64,000 bases of DNA from Thermanaerosceptrum fracticalcis (GCF_000746025.2 NZ_CP045798.1:792501-856500), one strand, 5' to 3'. Shown: positions 36,126 through 44,070, counted from the first letter of the stretch. Made by a program: numbers and translations. The notes: generated by a model from the sequence alone, not told the origin.

Positions 36126-36346
36126 ATGGAAAAAAGGGGTGAAAAACGATAAGGGACAACTTTGCAGTCATTATTGTAGTGCTAAATGTGTTATCCTTTT
36201 AGCGGAGTCAGCAGATAAGGGCGCTATTATACGCCATCGCGATTGAGCATCCTACCAATTTTCATCTTAATGCCTTGGCTTAAGGAAATAAAATATAAGG
36301 TTGAAGACAAGACTATACTTATAATCTTTGGGGTGAGGTGATAAAT

Positions 36347-36490
36347 TTGTTATTGGAAGTAGCAACTACCGCCATAGAAAAATTAATCGAGGAACTAAGA
36401 AATGCAGAACCAGTAAAAAGAGATAAATTTCTAAAGACAGCTTTATCACTGGTGGAATTCTCTTCGGAAACTTTAAAAAACAAAGGCTAA
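36347..36490 (+). CDS. Candidate 47-residue protein
   Basis: TTG start at 36347 with a good site (GGGGTGAGGTG, 36330-36340). The product MLLEVATTAIEKLIEELRN... is predicted to form two amphipathic helices and is rich in Glu, Lys and Leu. It is followed by its own terminator at 36505-36531, which supports a real transcription unit. No family recognised. Confidence 0.6.
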   Translation: MLLEVATTAIEKLIEELRNAEPVKRDKFLKTALSLVEFSSETLKNKG

Positions 36491-36504
36491 AATATGGAGT
36501 AAAG

Positions 36505-36531
36505 AAAGGTGGCAAATTGTCACCTTTTTTT
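36505..36531 (+). terminator. Terminator after the 47-residue gene
   Basis: Nine-bp stem AAAGGTGGC with GTCACCTTT (one G-T), loop AAATT, then TTTT. Confidence 0.85.
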
Positions 36532-36652
36532 GGGTGTGTATTGTCTAGGTACCTTAACTAAATGGGCTTAGTGTAACATAAAATAGTTGTGGCGAATATT
36601 TTCATTGTATTAAGAAAGGTATTGTATCAGGGGATAGGAAGGGGGAGTAATT

Positions 36653-36907
36653 TTGCTTGAAGGATTAATAGAAGGAAAAATAGTGCACTTTGTGATGCCT
36701 AACGGTCAACATCGTCCTGCTATTGTTGTAAAAGTGTGGGACTGGTTTACAGGCTGCTGCAATTTACAGGTCTTTATAGACGGTACGAACGATGATAAAA
36801 ACTCATCTCCCGGTGTAGTATGGAAATCTGCTGTATTATTTGATAACGCGCAAAAGAAGGTGAATACCTGGCATTGGGTTGAGCAGACGACCTCCAGCAA
36901 AGTATAA
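36653..36907 (+). CDS. 84-residue protein of unknown function
   Basis: Small soluble protein with a TTG start and GGAAGGGGGAG before it. The start LIEGKIVHFVMPNGQHRPAIVVKVWD suggests a small beta-barrel, as in proteins often seen in prophages. No catalytic motif visible. Its own terminator follows. Confidence 0.65.
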   Translation: MLEGLIEGKIVHFVMPNGQHRPAIVVKVWDWFTGCCNLQVFIDGTNDDKNSSPGVVWKSAVLFDNAQKKVNTWHWVEQTTSSKV

Positions 36908-36931
36908 ATAGTCATAAACATTTTTCTTTAC

Positions 36932-36960
36932 GGTGTTTTCTTCTGGAAAACACCCTTTAT
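36932..36960 (+). terminator. Terminator after the 84-residue gene
   Basis: Perfect 9-bp stem 36932-36940 with 36946-36954, then CTTTAT. Confidence 0.75.
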
Positions 36961-37123
36961 TCTGCTTATAATTAAATTTAGTTCTGGTACGTATTGGATA
37001 ACATTTTGATAACATTTTACAGTGGGAGGATAGCGTGAAAACATTCTCGACAAGCGTCGAAGACCCCTGAGCTTAAAAAAGGGTATAGCAAACAAGCCCT
37101 AACGGAAGCAGAGCGCAGAAAGA

Positions 37124-38383
37124 TTAAGCAGGCAGCGTGATATGTTCGGGGTTTACGATACCATGGGCAACCAAGAGTTTAGCAGCTTGCCTCAAAGCTT
37201 TCTCCTTTTGCTTATTGCGAAGCTCCACCGGCATATCAACATGGTAGAGGTCACAAGGATTGAAGACTTCACCTGATTGGAGCATATGATAAGTGGCTGT
37301 AAGTATCATTCTGGCAATGGCGATTATGGCTCGTTTCTTCCCTCGGCGCTTGGATATCCGCTCATATTTGATACGGTAGTAAGCGGAAGAATTCGATTTT
37401 ACAGCGGCATGGGCTGCTTGCACGAGCGTGGGCTTGAGATAAACCCCGGCCCTCGTAATGCGAACGGACTTCTTTTTGCCTGCGGATTGATTGTTGCCGG
37501 GCGTTAGTCCCCCCCAGCAGCATAAGCGTTTCGAGGATGAGAACTGAGACATATCCGTACCAATTTCGGAGAGGATCGTAATGGCTATGTTACGGTCAAC
37601 TCCGGGAATGGTACACAGTAGGGCAATGGCGCTTTCCAAGGGTGCAGCCAACCGGGCGATGGTTTGGTCGAGGTCGGCAATGAGCTGCTCCACGAAATCC
37701 AAGTGTTTGCGGACGAAACGGATGCGTGTCTTCTGTTCCGCAGACATTTGAAAACCCTCAATAGATTCGATGACCTCGTCGGCTTTCTTCTTCAAGGAGC
37801 GTTGCAGCAAGGAAACGCAATGTTTTGGATCGAAAGAATCCGAGTTTACAAGGTAGTCCGTGATGGAAGAGGCAGATTTGCCAAACATGTCGGAAACGAC
37901 AGCATCAAGGGCGACATTGCAAACGGTGAAAGCGTTCTGAAAGCGGTTCTTTTCGCTGGATTTACAGGAAACGAGCTTGAAGCGGTATCGCGTATACTCC
38001 CGCAAAATGCGGATGTTCTTGGACGGGATAAAGCTACCGGGAACCAGACCGAGGCGAAAAAGATCGCCGATCCACTTGGAATCCTTGACATCATCCTTGT
38101 TGCCCTTAACAGCAGCAACCCACTTGGGGTTGGCGACGGTAACCCGGATGCTGTCCTCCAGCAAATTGTATATGGGAACATAATACTTCCCGGTGCTCTC
38201 CATGCAAACGTCAAAGCAGTTGTTGTCAATCAGCCACTGCTTAAACGCCAGAATGGATTTGTTAAAGGTAGAAAAACGCTTTTTTTTGTAACTCGGAACG
38301 ATACCCTGCGTTGTGATGAGCGTAGCGACGAGAAATGTCTTGTGTACATCGACGCCACAACAGATGGGATAAACGATTCTCAG
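37124..38383 (-). CDS. IS110-family transposase (DEDD)
   Basis: About 420 residues. The N-terminal RuvC-like DEDD domain begins CCGVDVHKTF with the first Asp, followed by the Glu in CMESTGKYYVP and by GNKDDVKDSKWIGDL. The C-terminal Transposase_20 domain has LLCTIPGVDRNIAITILSEIGTD and GLTPGNNQSAG with the conserved Ser region. The frame is open from 38443, but AAGGAGGGAG at 38390-38399 points to a start around CTG 38383 or ATT 38386, so the start codon may be non-standard. No frameshift seen; probably active. Confidence 0.9.
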   Translation of the reverse strand: MRIVYPICCGVDVHKTFLVATLITTQGIVPSYKKKRFSTFNKSILAFKQWLIDNNCFDVCMESTGKYYVPIYNLLEDSIRVTVANPKWVAAVKGNKDDVKDSKWIGDLFRLGLVPGSFIPSKNIRILREYTRYRFKLVSCKSSEKNRFQNAFTVCNVALDAVVSDMFGKSASSITDYLVNSDSFDPKHCVSLLQRSLKKKADEVIESIEGFQMSAEQKTRIRFVRKHLDFVEQLIADLDQTIARLAAPLESAIALLCTIPGVDRNIAITILSEIGTDMSQFSSSKRLCCWGGLTPGNNQSAGKKKSVRITRAGVYLKPTLVQAAHAAVKSNSSAYYRIKYERISKRRGKKRAIIAIARMILTATYHMLQSGEVFNPCDLYHVDMPVELRNKQKEKALRQAAKLLVAHGIVNPEHITLPA

Positions 38384-38443
38384 AATTCTCCCTCCTTGCA
38401 ATGAAATTGTGAGGGAGAAGACAGTGACTGGATCGCCGCACAT
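37124..38443 (-). mobile_element. IS110-family insertion sequence (ends not resolved)
   Basis: The element is recognised by its transposase. IS110 elements have no long terminal inverted repeats and usually make no target duplication, so I could not fix the ends; they must lie beyond the ORF, probably between about 37020 and 38660. It interrupts a region of small unrelated genes. Confidence 0.8.
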
Positions 38444-38686
38444 TTAACGCTGAGTTAAAACAATGATTAGCGTGCGGCCTCATGGCACCACTTATTTGTG
38501 CTTGTAAGGCGATCCTTACACTGGTTTTTATACTGATTTAAGCCAAGAGGCAGTCTGCAACTCGCCTCACCGTGCTTTGTAGTGTGCCTTCTCCTCAGAC
38601 AGATTGTACTGTAATCAGGGTGGGTGTGCACCTGTTTTCATTACTATTTGTGTCGCCCGCACCGGCGGCGCGAGATGGAGGTTTTT
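38384..38686 (-). other. Non-coding region 5' of the IS110 transposase, candidate bridge-RNA locus
   Basis: About 240 bases without a supported gene upstream of the transposase. IS110-group elements encode a bridge RNA in this position. I see GC-rich segments able to pair, for example GCGATCC/GGATCGC arms (38512-38516 region with 38431-38436 region), but cannot prove a fold. Confidence 0.3.
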
Positions 38687-39163
38687 ATGAAGCGAACAAT
38701 AACTATCTTTCTTATCCTGATTATTCTTTTGTTTTCCGCGGGGTGTGTAAGTGACAAAGGAAAAGTTGTAAAACCCCAGGACAATAAGAAAGCAGACTCT
38801 TCTATCAATACAAACACAAAACCACAGGCGAGTATTAAAATTGACCAGTCAAAAGATATAGAGGTGGCCAAAGGATTTGTGGAGGCGTTAAGGATAGCAG
38901 ATGCAAACACACTAAAGGTGTTAAGCAAGTTTACCTCCAAAGAGCTTACAGTTGAAAAAGTTTTAAAGGTATACGGAGAGGAATTTTATAAGTATAAGAA
39001 AGATGAAATAAAAACGGTATTAGCTGACATGGGTCCAGACGTAAAAGGAGTTTTTCTTTCCGGTCCCGTTAATGACCCCGGTTTAGTGCTTATCGCCATA
39101 AAAGTTGAGAAGATTAATAACAAATACTATGTTACGGAAATTTTAGAAGATACAGAGAGCTAA
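38687..39163 (+). CDS. Lipoprotein of unknown function
   Basis: 158 residues. Signal peptide MKRTITIFLILIILLFSAGC gives a lipobox Cys at residue 20, then a Lys/Asn/Ser linker and a small alpha/beta domain resembling DUF4878-type NTF2-like domains (KGFVEALRIADANTLKVLSKFTS). GATGGAGG before ATG 38687 selects this start. Its promoter would lie in or next to the IS end. Confidence 0.75.
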   Translation: MKRTITIFLILIILLFSAGCVSDKGKVVKPQDNKKADSSINTNTKPQASIKIDQSKDIEVAKGFVEALRIADANTLKVLSKFTSKELTVEKVLKVYGEEFYKYKKDEIKTVLADMGPDVKGVFLSGPVNDPGLVLIAIKVEKINNKYYVTEILEDTES

Positions 39164-39166
39164 TCC

Positions 39167-39194
39167 AGAGCGGATAAACCGCTCTTATTCTTTT
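39167..39194 (+). terminator. Terminator after the lipoprotein gene
   Basis: AGAGCGG (39167-39173) with CCGCTCT (39179-39185), then TATTCTTTT. Confidence 0.85.
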
Positions 39195-39283
39195 GTGATT
39201 GGGAACAGGAAATTATATTGCATCCCCTACATTGATGAAATAAACTGAATCAGGGAAATATATAAAGCAGCAAGGAGGTTAAA

Positions 39284-39625
39284 ATGCCAATCGTTGTTAC
39301 ATACTTAGCGATCGGTTCAACTCTTTTGGCTTTTCTCATTACCTGGCAGGCGAAAACAGTAAATCCGGATCTTTTTTCGATTGCCAAGTATAATCTTTTG
39401 GTATTACCAGCCATTTACATTGCCAATACTTTGTTAGGAACAGGTATTACCAAAGGACATGATCTTATTGGCAATATGCCCTTACTGATTGCGATCCAGT
39501 CTTTTTTTTATAATCTCCTCATTTTACTTTTTTCAGTGGTTATCTTAAAAGATGATATCTCGGTATTTAAGGCTTTTTTGGCATTTTCTCTAATAACAAT
39601 AGGTATCTATATTCTCAAGAGCTAA
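39284..39625 (+). CDS. Small membrane protein, EamA/DMT-like
   Basis: 113 residues with four hydrophobic segments (about 3-20, 36-52, 66-86, 92-110). The last two resemble one half of a drug/metabolite (EamA) transporter. GCAAGGAGG precedes ATG. Function unknown. Confidence 0.65.
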   Translation: MPIVVTYLAIGSTLLAFLITWQAKTVNPDLFSIAKYNLLVLPAIYIANTLLGTGITKGHDLIGNMPLLIAIQSFFYNLLILLFSVVILKDDISVFKAFLAFSLITIGIYILKS

Positions 39626-39635
39626 GCATAGATTG

Positions 39636-39662
39636 GGGCACCGAAATAGGTGTCCTTTTATT
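39636..39662 (+). terminator. Terminator after the small membrane protein
   Basis: GGGCACC (39636-39642) with GGTGTCC (39649-39655), one G-T pair, then TTTTATTT. Confidence 0.75.
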
Positions 39663-39734
39663 TAATCAAAAGGTCAAGCAAGATCAAGAGATTATGATTA
39701 AGAGAGAGATCTTTGGAGTAATACTTGCTTTTTA

Positions 39735-39786
39735 TGACCAATATTGACTAAAATAGAAACAAAATAACTTTGACCATTATTGACCA
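39735..39786. repeat. Duplicated TGACCA-TGACYA motif upstream of hsp20
   Basis: TGACCAATATTGACTA (39735-39750) and TGACCATTATTGACCA (39771-39786) are near-identical 16-mers 36 bases apart. Their position before a heat-shock gene suggests a regulator site. Confidence 0.5.
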
Positions 39787-39840
39787 ACGGAATAGAATAT
39801 AATTAAAAATCAGATTAAGTTATTAAGGGAGGTAAATGGT

Positions 39841-40260
39841 ATGTTTAATTTAGTACACAGAAACTTATTTTCGCCTTTTTCCCTGCTAAATGACGACTTT
39901 TTCACACTGCCCATGACAGTTTTCAGTAAAACGATTACCCCTAACACATTTAAAGTGGATATCCAGGAAAAGGAGACTGCCTATCAGCTAAATGCGGAAC
40001 TTGCCGGTTATGACAAGGGCGACCTTGAAGTAAAGGTGCAAAATGGCACCGTCACTATTAAAGCTGAGAAAAAGGAAGAAATTAATGAAGACAAAGGAAA
40101 TTATATTCACCGGGAAACCAGTTATGGTTCTGTGACCCGCCAATTTTACCTGGGAACCAATCTTGATGAAGCCAATGCAGAAGCAAAATATGAGAATGGA
40201 ATTCTTAGCATTATTATTCCGAAAAAAACTAAAACAGATAAAACCATTGAAATCAAATAA
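39841..40260 (+). CDS. Small heat shock protein (Hsp20/alpha-crystallin)
   Basis: 139 residues. Alpha-crystallin domain from about 40 to 130 with YQLNAELAGYDKGDLEVKVQNGTVTIKAEK and the C-terminal A-x-x-x-NGIL motif (AKYENGILSIIIPK). ATP-independent holdase chaperone. GGGAGG before ATG. Terminator follows. Confidence 0.93.
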   Translation: MFNLVHRNLFSPFSLLNDDFFTLPMTVFSKTITPNTFKVDIQEKETAYQLNAELAGYDKGDLEVKVQNGTVTIKAEKKEEINEDKGNYIHRETSYGSVTRQFYLGTNLDEANAEAKYENGILSIIIPKKTKTDKTIEIK

Positions 40261-40270
40261 TTTCCGGTAT

Positions 40271-40300
40271 AAAAGGTCTTCGTTGGAAGACCTTTTATTT
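40271..40300 (+). terminator. Terminator after hsp20
   Basis: Perfect 11-bp stem 40271-40281 with 40286-40296, loop GTTG, then ATTTATT. Confidence 0.85.
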
Positions 40301-40301
40301 A

Positions 40302-40649
40302 TTGGTTGTTTCTAAATTTGGCCCCGGATTTGCGACATGTACCACAGTCAGTAATACTTCTTTCCGTAATTCGGGGAGCCAGTTTTCTAAAGAGGAGCAT
40401 CATTTCTTAACCCTGCAAACAGGTCAAGGTCTCAATGAAAGTGAACTTGTTGATGCATTGGTAGAATTGTGGGGAAAAGATGTCAAGGATTTCAAAAAGA
40501 TGGAAGTCCCTATTGAAGAAAAATATGGCGGAAGTTACTGCCAGGGAAAGCTGCCGTTTTTCCGTGGACCGACCATTATGAAAACCCTTGCTGAGTATGC
40601 CAAAAATATAAATATAGGTGTAGATTTACGCCAGCCTTATTTTGTCTGA
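40302..40649 (+). CDS. Unrecognised ORF, possibly a gene remnant
   Basis: 115 codons from a TTG directly after the hsp20 terminator, with no ribosome site and no promoter visible. The product looks protein-like (ELVDALVELWGKDVKDFKKMEVPIEE; KLPFFRGPTIMKTLAEYAK) with three Cys, but I do not recognise it. The missing start suggests the 3' end of a larger lost gene. The following 200 bases before pdxS hold no gene. Confidence 0.35.
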   Translation: MVVSKFGPGFATCTTVSNTSFRNSGSQFSKEEHHFLTLQTGQGLNESELVDALVELWGKDVKDFKKMEVPIEEKYGGSYCQGKLPFFRGPTIMKTLAEYAKNINIGVDLRQPYFV

Positions 40650-40849
40650 GAACTAATTATATCAGCGGACTGACAATCCAATGTCCATAACAGGGGATGG
40701 TTATGCTATGGCTGCATCATCAAAACTGTCCTGTTTAAAATAAACAAAACTGTCACTTTTATAGGAGTCAAATATCTTATATAGTTATACCAACCGGTAC
40801 TTCAAAATACAGGCGCCTTTACAGAAATACAAAAAAGGAGGTTTATGTA

Positions 40850-41728
40850 ATGAATGAAAGGTATGAATTAAATAAGAATTTGGCCCAAATGCTCAAAGGC
40901 GGAGTCATTATGGATGTCACAAATGCCAAAGAAGCGGAAATAGCACAGAAAGCAGGTGCCGTAGCTGTTATGGCTTTAGAAAGAGTACCTGCCGATATAA
41001 GAAAACAGGGCGGAGTAGCCAGGATGTCAGATCCGAAAATGATAAAAGAGATTAAAAGTGCAGTAACCATTCCTGTTATGGCCAAGGCCAGGATTGGACA
41101 CTTTGTAGAAGCGCAGATCCTGGAAGCCCTGGGGATTGATTATATCGACGAGAGTGAAGTATTAACACCGGCTGATGACATGTATCACATAGATAAACAT
41201 AGTTTTAAAATACCTTTTGTCTGTGGAGCCAGAAACCTAGGTGAAGCCCTGAGAAGAATCGGTGAAGGGGCGGCCATGATAAGAACTAAGGGTGAAGCCG
41301 GCACAGGTAATGTGGTGGAAGCTGTAAGGCATATGCGCACTATAATGGCTGAAATAAGGAGACTCAAAAACCTGCCTAAAGAGGAACTAATGACTGCAGC
41401 TAAAGAAATGGGAGCACCCTATGATTTAGTCGTAAAAGTGGCAGAAGAAGGCAAACTACCGGTAGTCAATTTTGCCGCCGGAGGTATAGCAACTCCAGCC
41501 GATGCTGCTCTCATGATGCAACTGGGCAGCGAAGGGGTTTTTGTTGGGTCTGGTATTTTCAAATCCTCCAATCCTGAAAAGAGAGCCAGGGCTATCGTAA
41601 AAGCCACCACATACTACAACAGTCCCGAAATTCTCGCTGAAGTTTCTGAAGACCTGGGTGAAGCTATGTATGGTATAGAAATTTCCCAAATAGCACAGGA
41701 ACAAATTCTTTCCACTAGGGGCTGGTAG
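40850..41728 (+). CDS. pdxS: Pyridoxal 5'-phosphate synthase lyase subunit
   Basis: Builds PLP from ribose 5-phosphate, glyceraldehyde 3-phosphate and ammonia. 292 residues, TIM barrel. Motifs: [50 protein letters not shown] and [31 protein letters not shown] before ATG. pdxT follows 1 base later. Confidence 0.97.
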   Translation: MNERYELNKNLAQMLKGGVIMDVTNAKEAEIAQKAGAVAVMALERVPADIRKQGGVARMSDPKMIKEIKSAVTIPVMAKARIGHFVEAQILEALGIDYIDESEVLTPADDMYHIDKHSFKIPFVCGARNLGEALRRIGEGAAMIRTKGEAGTGNVVEAVRHMRTIMAEIRRLKNLPKEELMTAAKEMGAPYDLVVKVAEEGKLPVVNFAAGGIATPADAALMMQLGSEGVFVGSGIFKSSNPEKRARAIVKATTYYNSPEILAEVSEDLGEAMYGIEISQIAQEQILSTRGW

Positions 41729-41729
41729 T

Positions 41730-42320
41730 GTGGTAAATATCGGCGTTCTAGCGCTGCAGGGTTCGTTTCGCGAACACCTGTACATGCTCTCCCGCATTGA
41801 GGGAGTGAATCCTTGTGAAGTAAAAACCATTGCTGATCTGAAAAAGGTTTCAGGGCTCATCTTACCAGGTGGTGAGAGTACCACTATAGGTAAACTATTA
41901 CGGGATTTTGAGTTTATAGAACCTCTTATTCAAAGGATAACTACAGGTATGCCCGTGTGGGGAACTTGTGCAGGGATGATTTTGCTGGCCAAAGAAATTG
42001 TCGATGAAGAGTATTGTCATTTAGGTCTCATGGATATTGCAGTACGACGTAATGCCTATGGCAGTCAACTGGATAGTTTCAATACAGCCATGATCATTCC
42101 CCGAGTGTCAAATGAAGAGGTTCCCCTGGTTTTTATCAGAGCTCCCTGGGTTGAAAGGGCCGGAGCTAATGTTGATATTGTAGCAACATTAAATGACCGT
42201 ATTATTGCAGTACAACAAGAAAACATGCTAGCCACATCATTTCATCCCGAATTAACACAAGACTTATCTTTTCATAAATATTTTGCCAGAATGATAATGG
42301 ATAAGGGAAATAGCATTTAG
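41730..42320 (+). CDS. pdxT: Pyridoxal 5'-phosphate synthase glutaminase subunit
   Basis: Supplies ammonia to PdxS. 196 residues: GVLALQGSFREHL, LPGGESTTIGKLL, nucleophile Cys in WGTCAGMILLA, and His-Glu in TSFHPELTQD. GTG start, coupled to pdxS. Confidence 0.96.
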   Translation: MVNIGVLALQGSFREHLYMLSRIEGVNPCEVKTIADLKKVSGLILPGGESTTIGKLLRDFEFIEPLIQRITTGMPVWGTCAGMILLAKEIVDEEYCHLGLMDIAVRRNAYGSQLDSFNTAMIIPRVSNEEVPLVFIRAPWVERAGANVDIVATLNDRIIAVQQENMLATSFHPELTQDLSFHKYFARMIMDKGNSI

Positions 42321-42331
42321 GCGATATTGAC

Positions 42332-42357
42332 AAACCCACATTTTGTGGGTTTTCTTA
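42332..42357 (+). terminator. Terminator after pdxT
   Basis: Perfect 9-bp stem AAACCCACA (42332-42340) with TGTGGGTTT (42344-42352), then TCTTA. Confidence 0.85.
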
Positions 42358-42361
42358 TAAT

Positions 42362-42496
42362 GCAACACGTGCCGTTACCGTTGAGGCTTCGCCAGAACAT
42401 ATATGGTCATGGATAAATAAGATTGGCTGTAAGTGTGCCGGATGGTACAGTTATGATTGGGTACGTCGGATAGGAGCATTGGGATGTGGCGTATAA
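42362..42496 (+). pseudogene. N-terminal fragment of an SRPBCC (polyketide cyclase-like) protein
   Basis: 44 in-frame codons read ATRAVTVEASPEHIWSWINK then WYSYDW, which matches the start of SRPBCC family proteins (TRAxTIxAPPExVWxWLxxIG...GFYSYD). The family is about 150-200 residues; the rest is absent. Confidence 0.65.
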
Positions 42497-42519
42497 CAAA
42501 ACCTTTGCTGACATGCGTA

Positions 42520-42562
42520 AAACAGAAAAACCTCCCCAGGCTTAAGCAACTTGGGGAGGTTT
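42520..42562 (-). terminator. Terminator of the zinc-ribbon gene
   Basis: Perfect 11-bp stem (42552-42562 with 42528-42538), followed on the minus strand by TTTCTGTTTT. Confidence 0.85.
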
Positions 42563-42575
42563 GACCGAAAACTAC

Positions 42576-42881
42576 TTACCAACTATTGCGTCTACGGGGT
42601 TGATAACAATCCCGACAATATACTGGTTTGTCTCCAGTAGGTTGGAAAGGTACTGTAGTGGATTTTCCACATGAAGAACAGGTTGCAGAATACATTTCGC
42701 GTTGAGTACGGCCATATCCACCTTTGTTGGATTTGCCTTGTGCCTTTTTGGCAGAACGACACTCGGGGCAGCGGCCAGGTTCATTCGTAAACCCTTTTTC
42801 AGCAAAGAACTCTTGTTCAGATGCGGAAAAGACAAATTGACGACCGCAGTCTTTGCAACTCAAAACCTTGTCAGTAAACAT
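42576..42881 (-). CDS. Zinc-ribbon protein, four CxxC pairs
   Basis: 101 residues. Begins MFTDKVLSCKDCGRQFVFSA and has further CPEC, CSSCGK and CRDC pairs, so two zinc ribbons are likely, joined by a Lys/Gly/Arg-rich linker. A zf-trcl-like family common in Clostridia; often seen with nucleic-acid functions but not defined. GGAGG before ATG 42881 selects this start over 43010. Confidence 0.85.
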   Translation of the reverse strand: MFTDKVLSCKDCGRQFVFSASEQEFFAEKGFTNEPGRCPECRSAKKAQGKSNKGGYGRTQREMYSATCSSCGKSTTVPFQPTGDKPVYCRDCYQPRRRNSW

Positions 42882-43114
42882 AAAAAAAAACCTCCACGAT
42901 TTTATTGCCCGTCGTAGGAGAAGTATTCCAAAAAACTTCCCAGAGCTTGGCAATCGAGAAGGTTTGGGTATATTCACCAGTATTAACGGGCTTAATTCAG
43001 TATAACCCAAAAGCAGAAAAAGTCAATAGTGAGAAATACCTATTCCATAGTTCCTGAAGCTCTTGGCAAGTTTGAAATATATCATGATTGGGTATTTTGG
43101 CCAGGCGAGACCAT

Positions 43115-43222
43115 GATCTGAATGTTAATGTCATCCATAAAGATACCCTACTGGATGCCGTGGAACAGCCGGAAAAGTACGCAATTCTAACCGTGAGGGT
43201 ATCGGGAGCGGTTATTAAGTAA
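43115..43222 (+). pseudogene. C-terminal fragment of a glycyl-radical enzyme
   Basis: 35 residues: [20 protein letters not shown], then the LTVRVSGAV segment with the radical-site Gly. It matches the end of pyruvate formate-lyase-type enzymes (NVIDKETLLDAQKNPE...VRVSGYA). Nothing of the enzyme's first about 700 residues is nearby. The remaining bases 42882-43114 hold no gene. Confidence 0.7.
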
Positions 43223-43350
43223 AATTTGATATTAAAAACTTATCATCAAACTGGGGAGGGAGTTCGGGAGGGGTCAAAAACGGCCCTGAAACAGGTCAAA
43301 AATTTAGCTAGTTAACATAATACCCATTATCGGAAGTGATAAAATTGTTA

Positions 43351-43378
43351 AAGAGGACCTCAATGGGTCCTCTTCTTA
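43351..43378. terminator. Terminator at the end of the Cys-rich gene
   Basis: AAGAGGACC (43351-43359) pairs with GGTCCTCTT (43366-43374); overlaps the stop of the minus-strand gene. Confidence 0.7.
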
Positions 43379-43564
43379 TCTGTACTTCTTTGCTTCATCT
43401 TCGTTTGTGATAATACCGATAATTTTGATGGCTCGATAATCTTTTTCATCAAGACATTCACAGCAATTGTTGCAGATCTTATTGGTGTCCAGGTCACAGT
43501 ACAAACATTCATCACAGCTGTTACAAACCTTTGTTTCGTTTAGCTGACACAATTTTGCAGGCAT
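43376..43564 (-). CDS. Cysteine-rich small protein, likely metal-binding
   Basis: 62 residues with ten Cys in CxxC and CC pairs (CNSCDECLYCDLD and CNNCCECLD) flanked by acidic residues. Such a pattern binds zinc or Fe-S. GATTGAGG before ATG. A conserved but undefined small family of anaerobic Firmicutes, in my judgement. Confidence 0.7.
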   Translation of the reverse strand: MPAKLCQLNETKVCNSCDECLYCDLDTNKICNNCCECLDEKDYRAIKIIGIITNEDEAKKYR

Positions 43565-43638
43565 ATATATAACCTCAATCTCTATATTAAGATAGTACTA
43601 ATATAACATATAATGCTCACCGCTGCCAGTGACAATAA

Positions 43639-43959
43639 TTAACGCTCAGCAGTGTGAAAAATAGGTACTTTTATTCTTTGACCCGGTTGAAGTACTGTGT
43701 TGTCAAGGTTGTTATATTTTTGAATGATATCAATATATTTGCGTAGATCCATTTTATTGTTATCATACCGGTCGGCAATTTTCCATAAGGAATCACCATT
43801 TTTTACTACTACAGTTAAAACTTCCAATGGCTCCTGGGCTTCGATGGCTTTGGGTTTAAATATAAAACCACTTAATAATAAGCCGATTAATGTAATAATG
43901 CAAAAGATCAACAAGTTATTGTTTCGTTTCCTCTCTTTCACTCTTATCACTCCAAACAT
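43639..43959 (-). CDS. yneA: YneA-like cell division suppressor (LysM)
   Basis: 106 residues: one membrane segment at about 15-35 and a C-terminal LysM domain (VKNGDSLWKIADRYDNN...LQPGQRIKVP). Divergent to lexA, the classical place of the SOS-induced division inhibitor YneA. The promoter carries LexA boxes, so it should be DNA-damage induced. Confidence 0.87.
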   Translation of the reverse strand: MFGVIRVKERKRNNNLLIFCIITLIGLLLSGFIFKPKAIEAQEPLEVLTVVVKNGDSLWKIADRYDNNKMDLRKYIDIIQKYNNLDNTVLQPGQRIKVPIFHTAER

Positions 43960-43966
43960 ATGTTCT
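43953..43966. promoter_or_regulatory. LexA box 1
   Basis: CAAACATATGTTCT; fits CGAACNNNNGTTCG with GTTC intact and an A for G in the left arm. Near the yneA start. Confidence 0.75.
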
Positions 43967-43972
43967 AACTAT

Positions 43973-44001
43973 ACTATAGAAGAACACATGTTTGGTGTCA
44001 A
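43973..44001 (-). promoter_or_regulatory. yneA promoter
   Basis: Minus strand: -35 TTGACA (44001-43996), 17-base spacer, -10 TATAGT (43978-43973). LexA box 2 fills the spacer. Confidence 0.8.
43981..43994. promoter_or_regulatory. LexA box 2
   Basis: AGAACACATGTTTG, dyad GAAC-N4-GTTT, between the -35 and -10 of the yneA promoter. Confidence 0.8.
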
Positions 44002-44031
44002 TAGTTTTTGTAATATTTTTAAAGTAAAGAT

Positions 44032-44045
44032 CGAACGGATGTTTG
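44032..44045. promoter_or_regulatory. LexA box 3
   Basis: CGAACGGATGTTTG, almost ideal dyad, overlapping the lexA -35 element: the autoregulatory site. Confidence 0.85.
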
Positions 44046-44070
44046 TGATTGCTTGATATTATGTTATAAT
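44043..44070 (+). promoter_or_regulatory. lexA promoter
   Basis: -35 TTGTGA (44043-44048), 16-base spacer, -10 TATAAT (44065-44070). Confidence 0.7.

Noticed and set aside
37664-38404. 246-codon open frame on the + strand, antisense to the IS110 transposase
   Set aside because: The transposase frame on the other strand has clear family motifs; the antisense frame has no ribosome site and no recognisable product.
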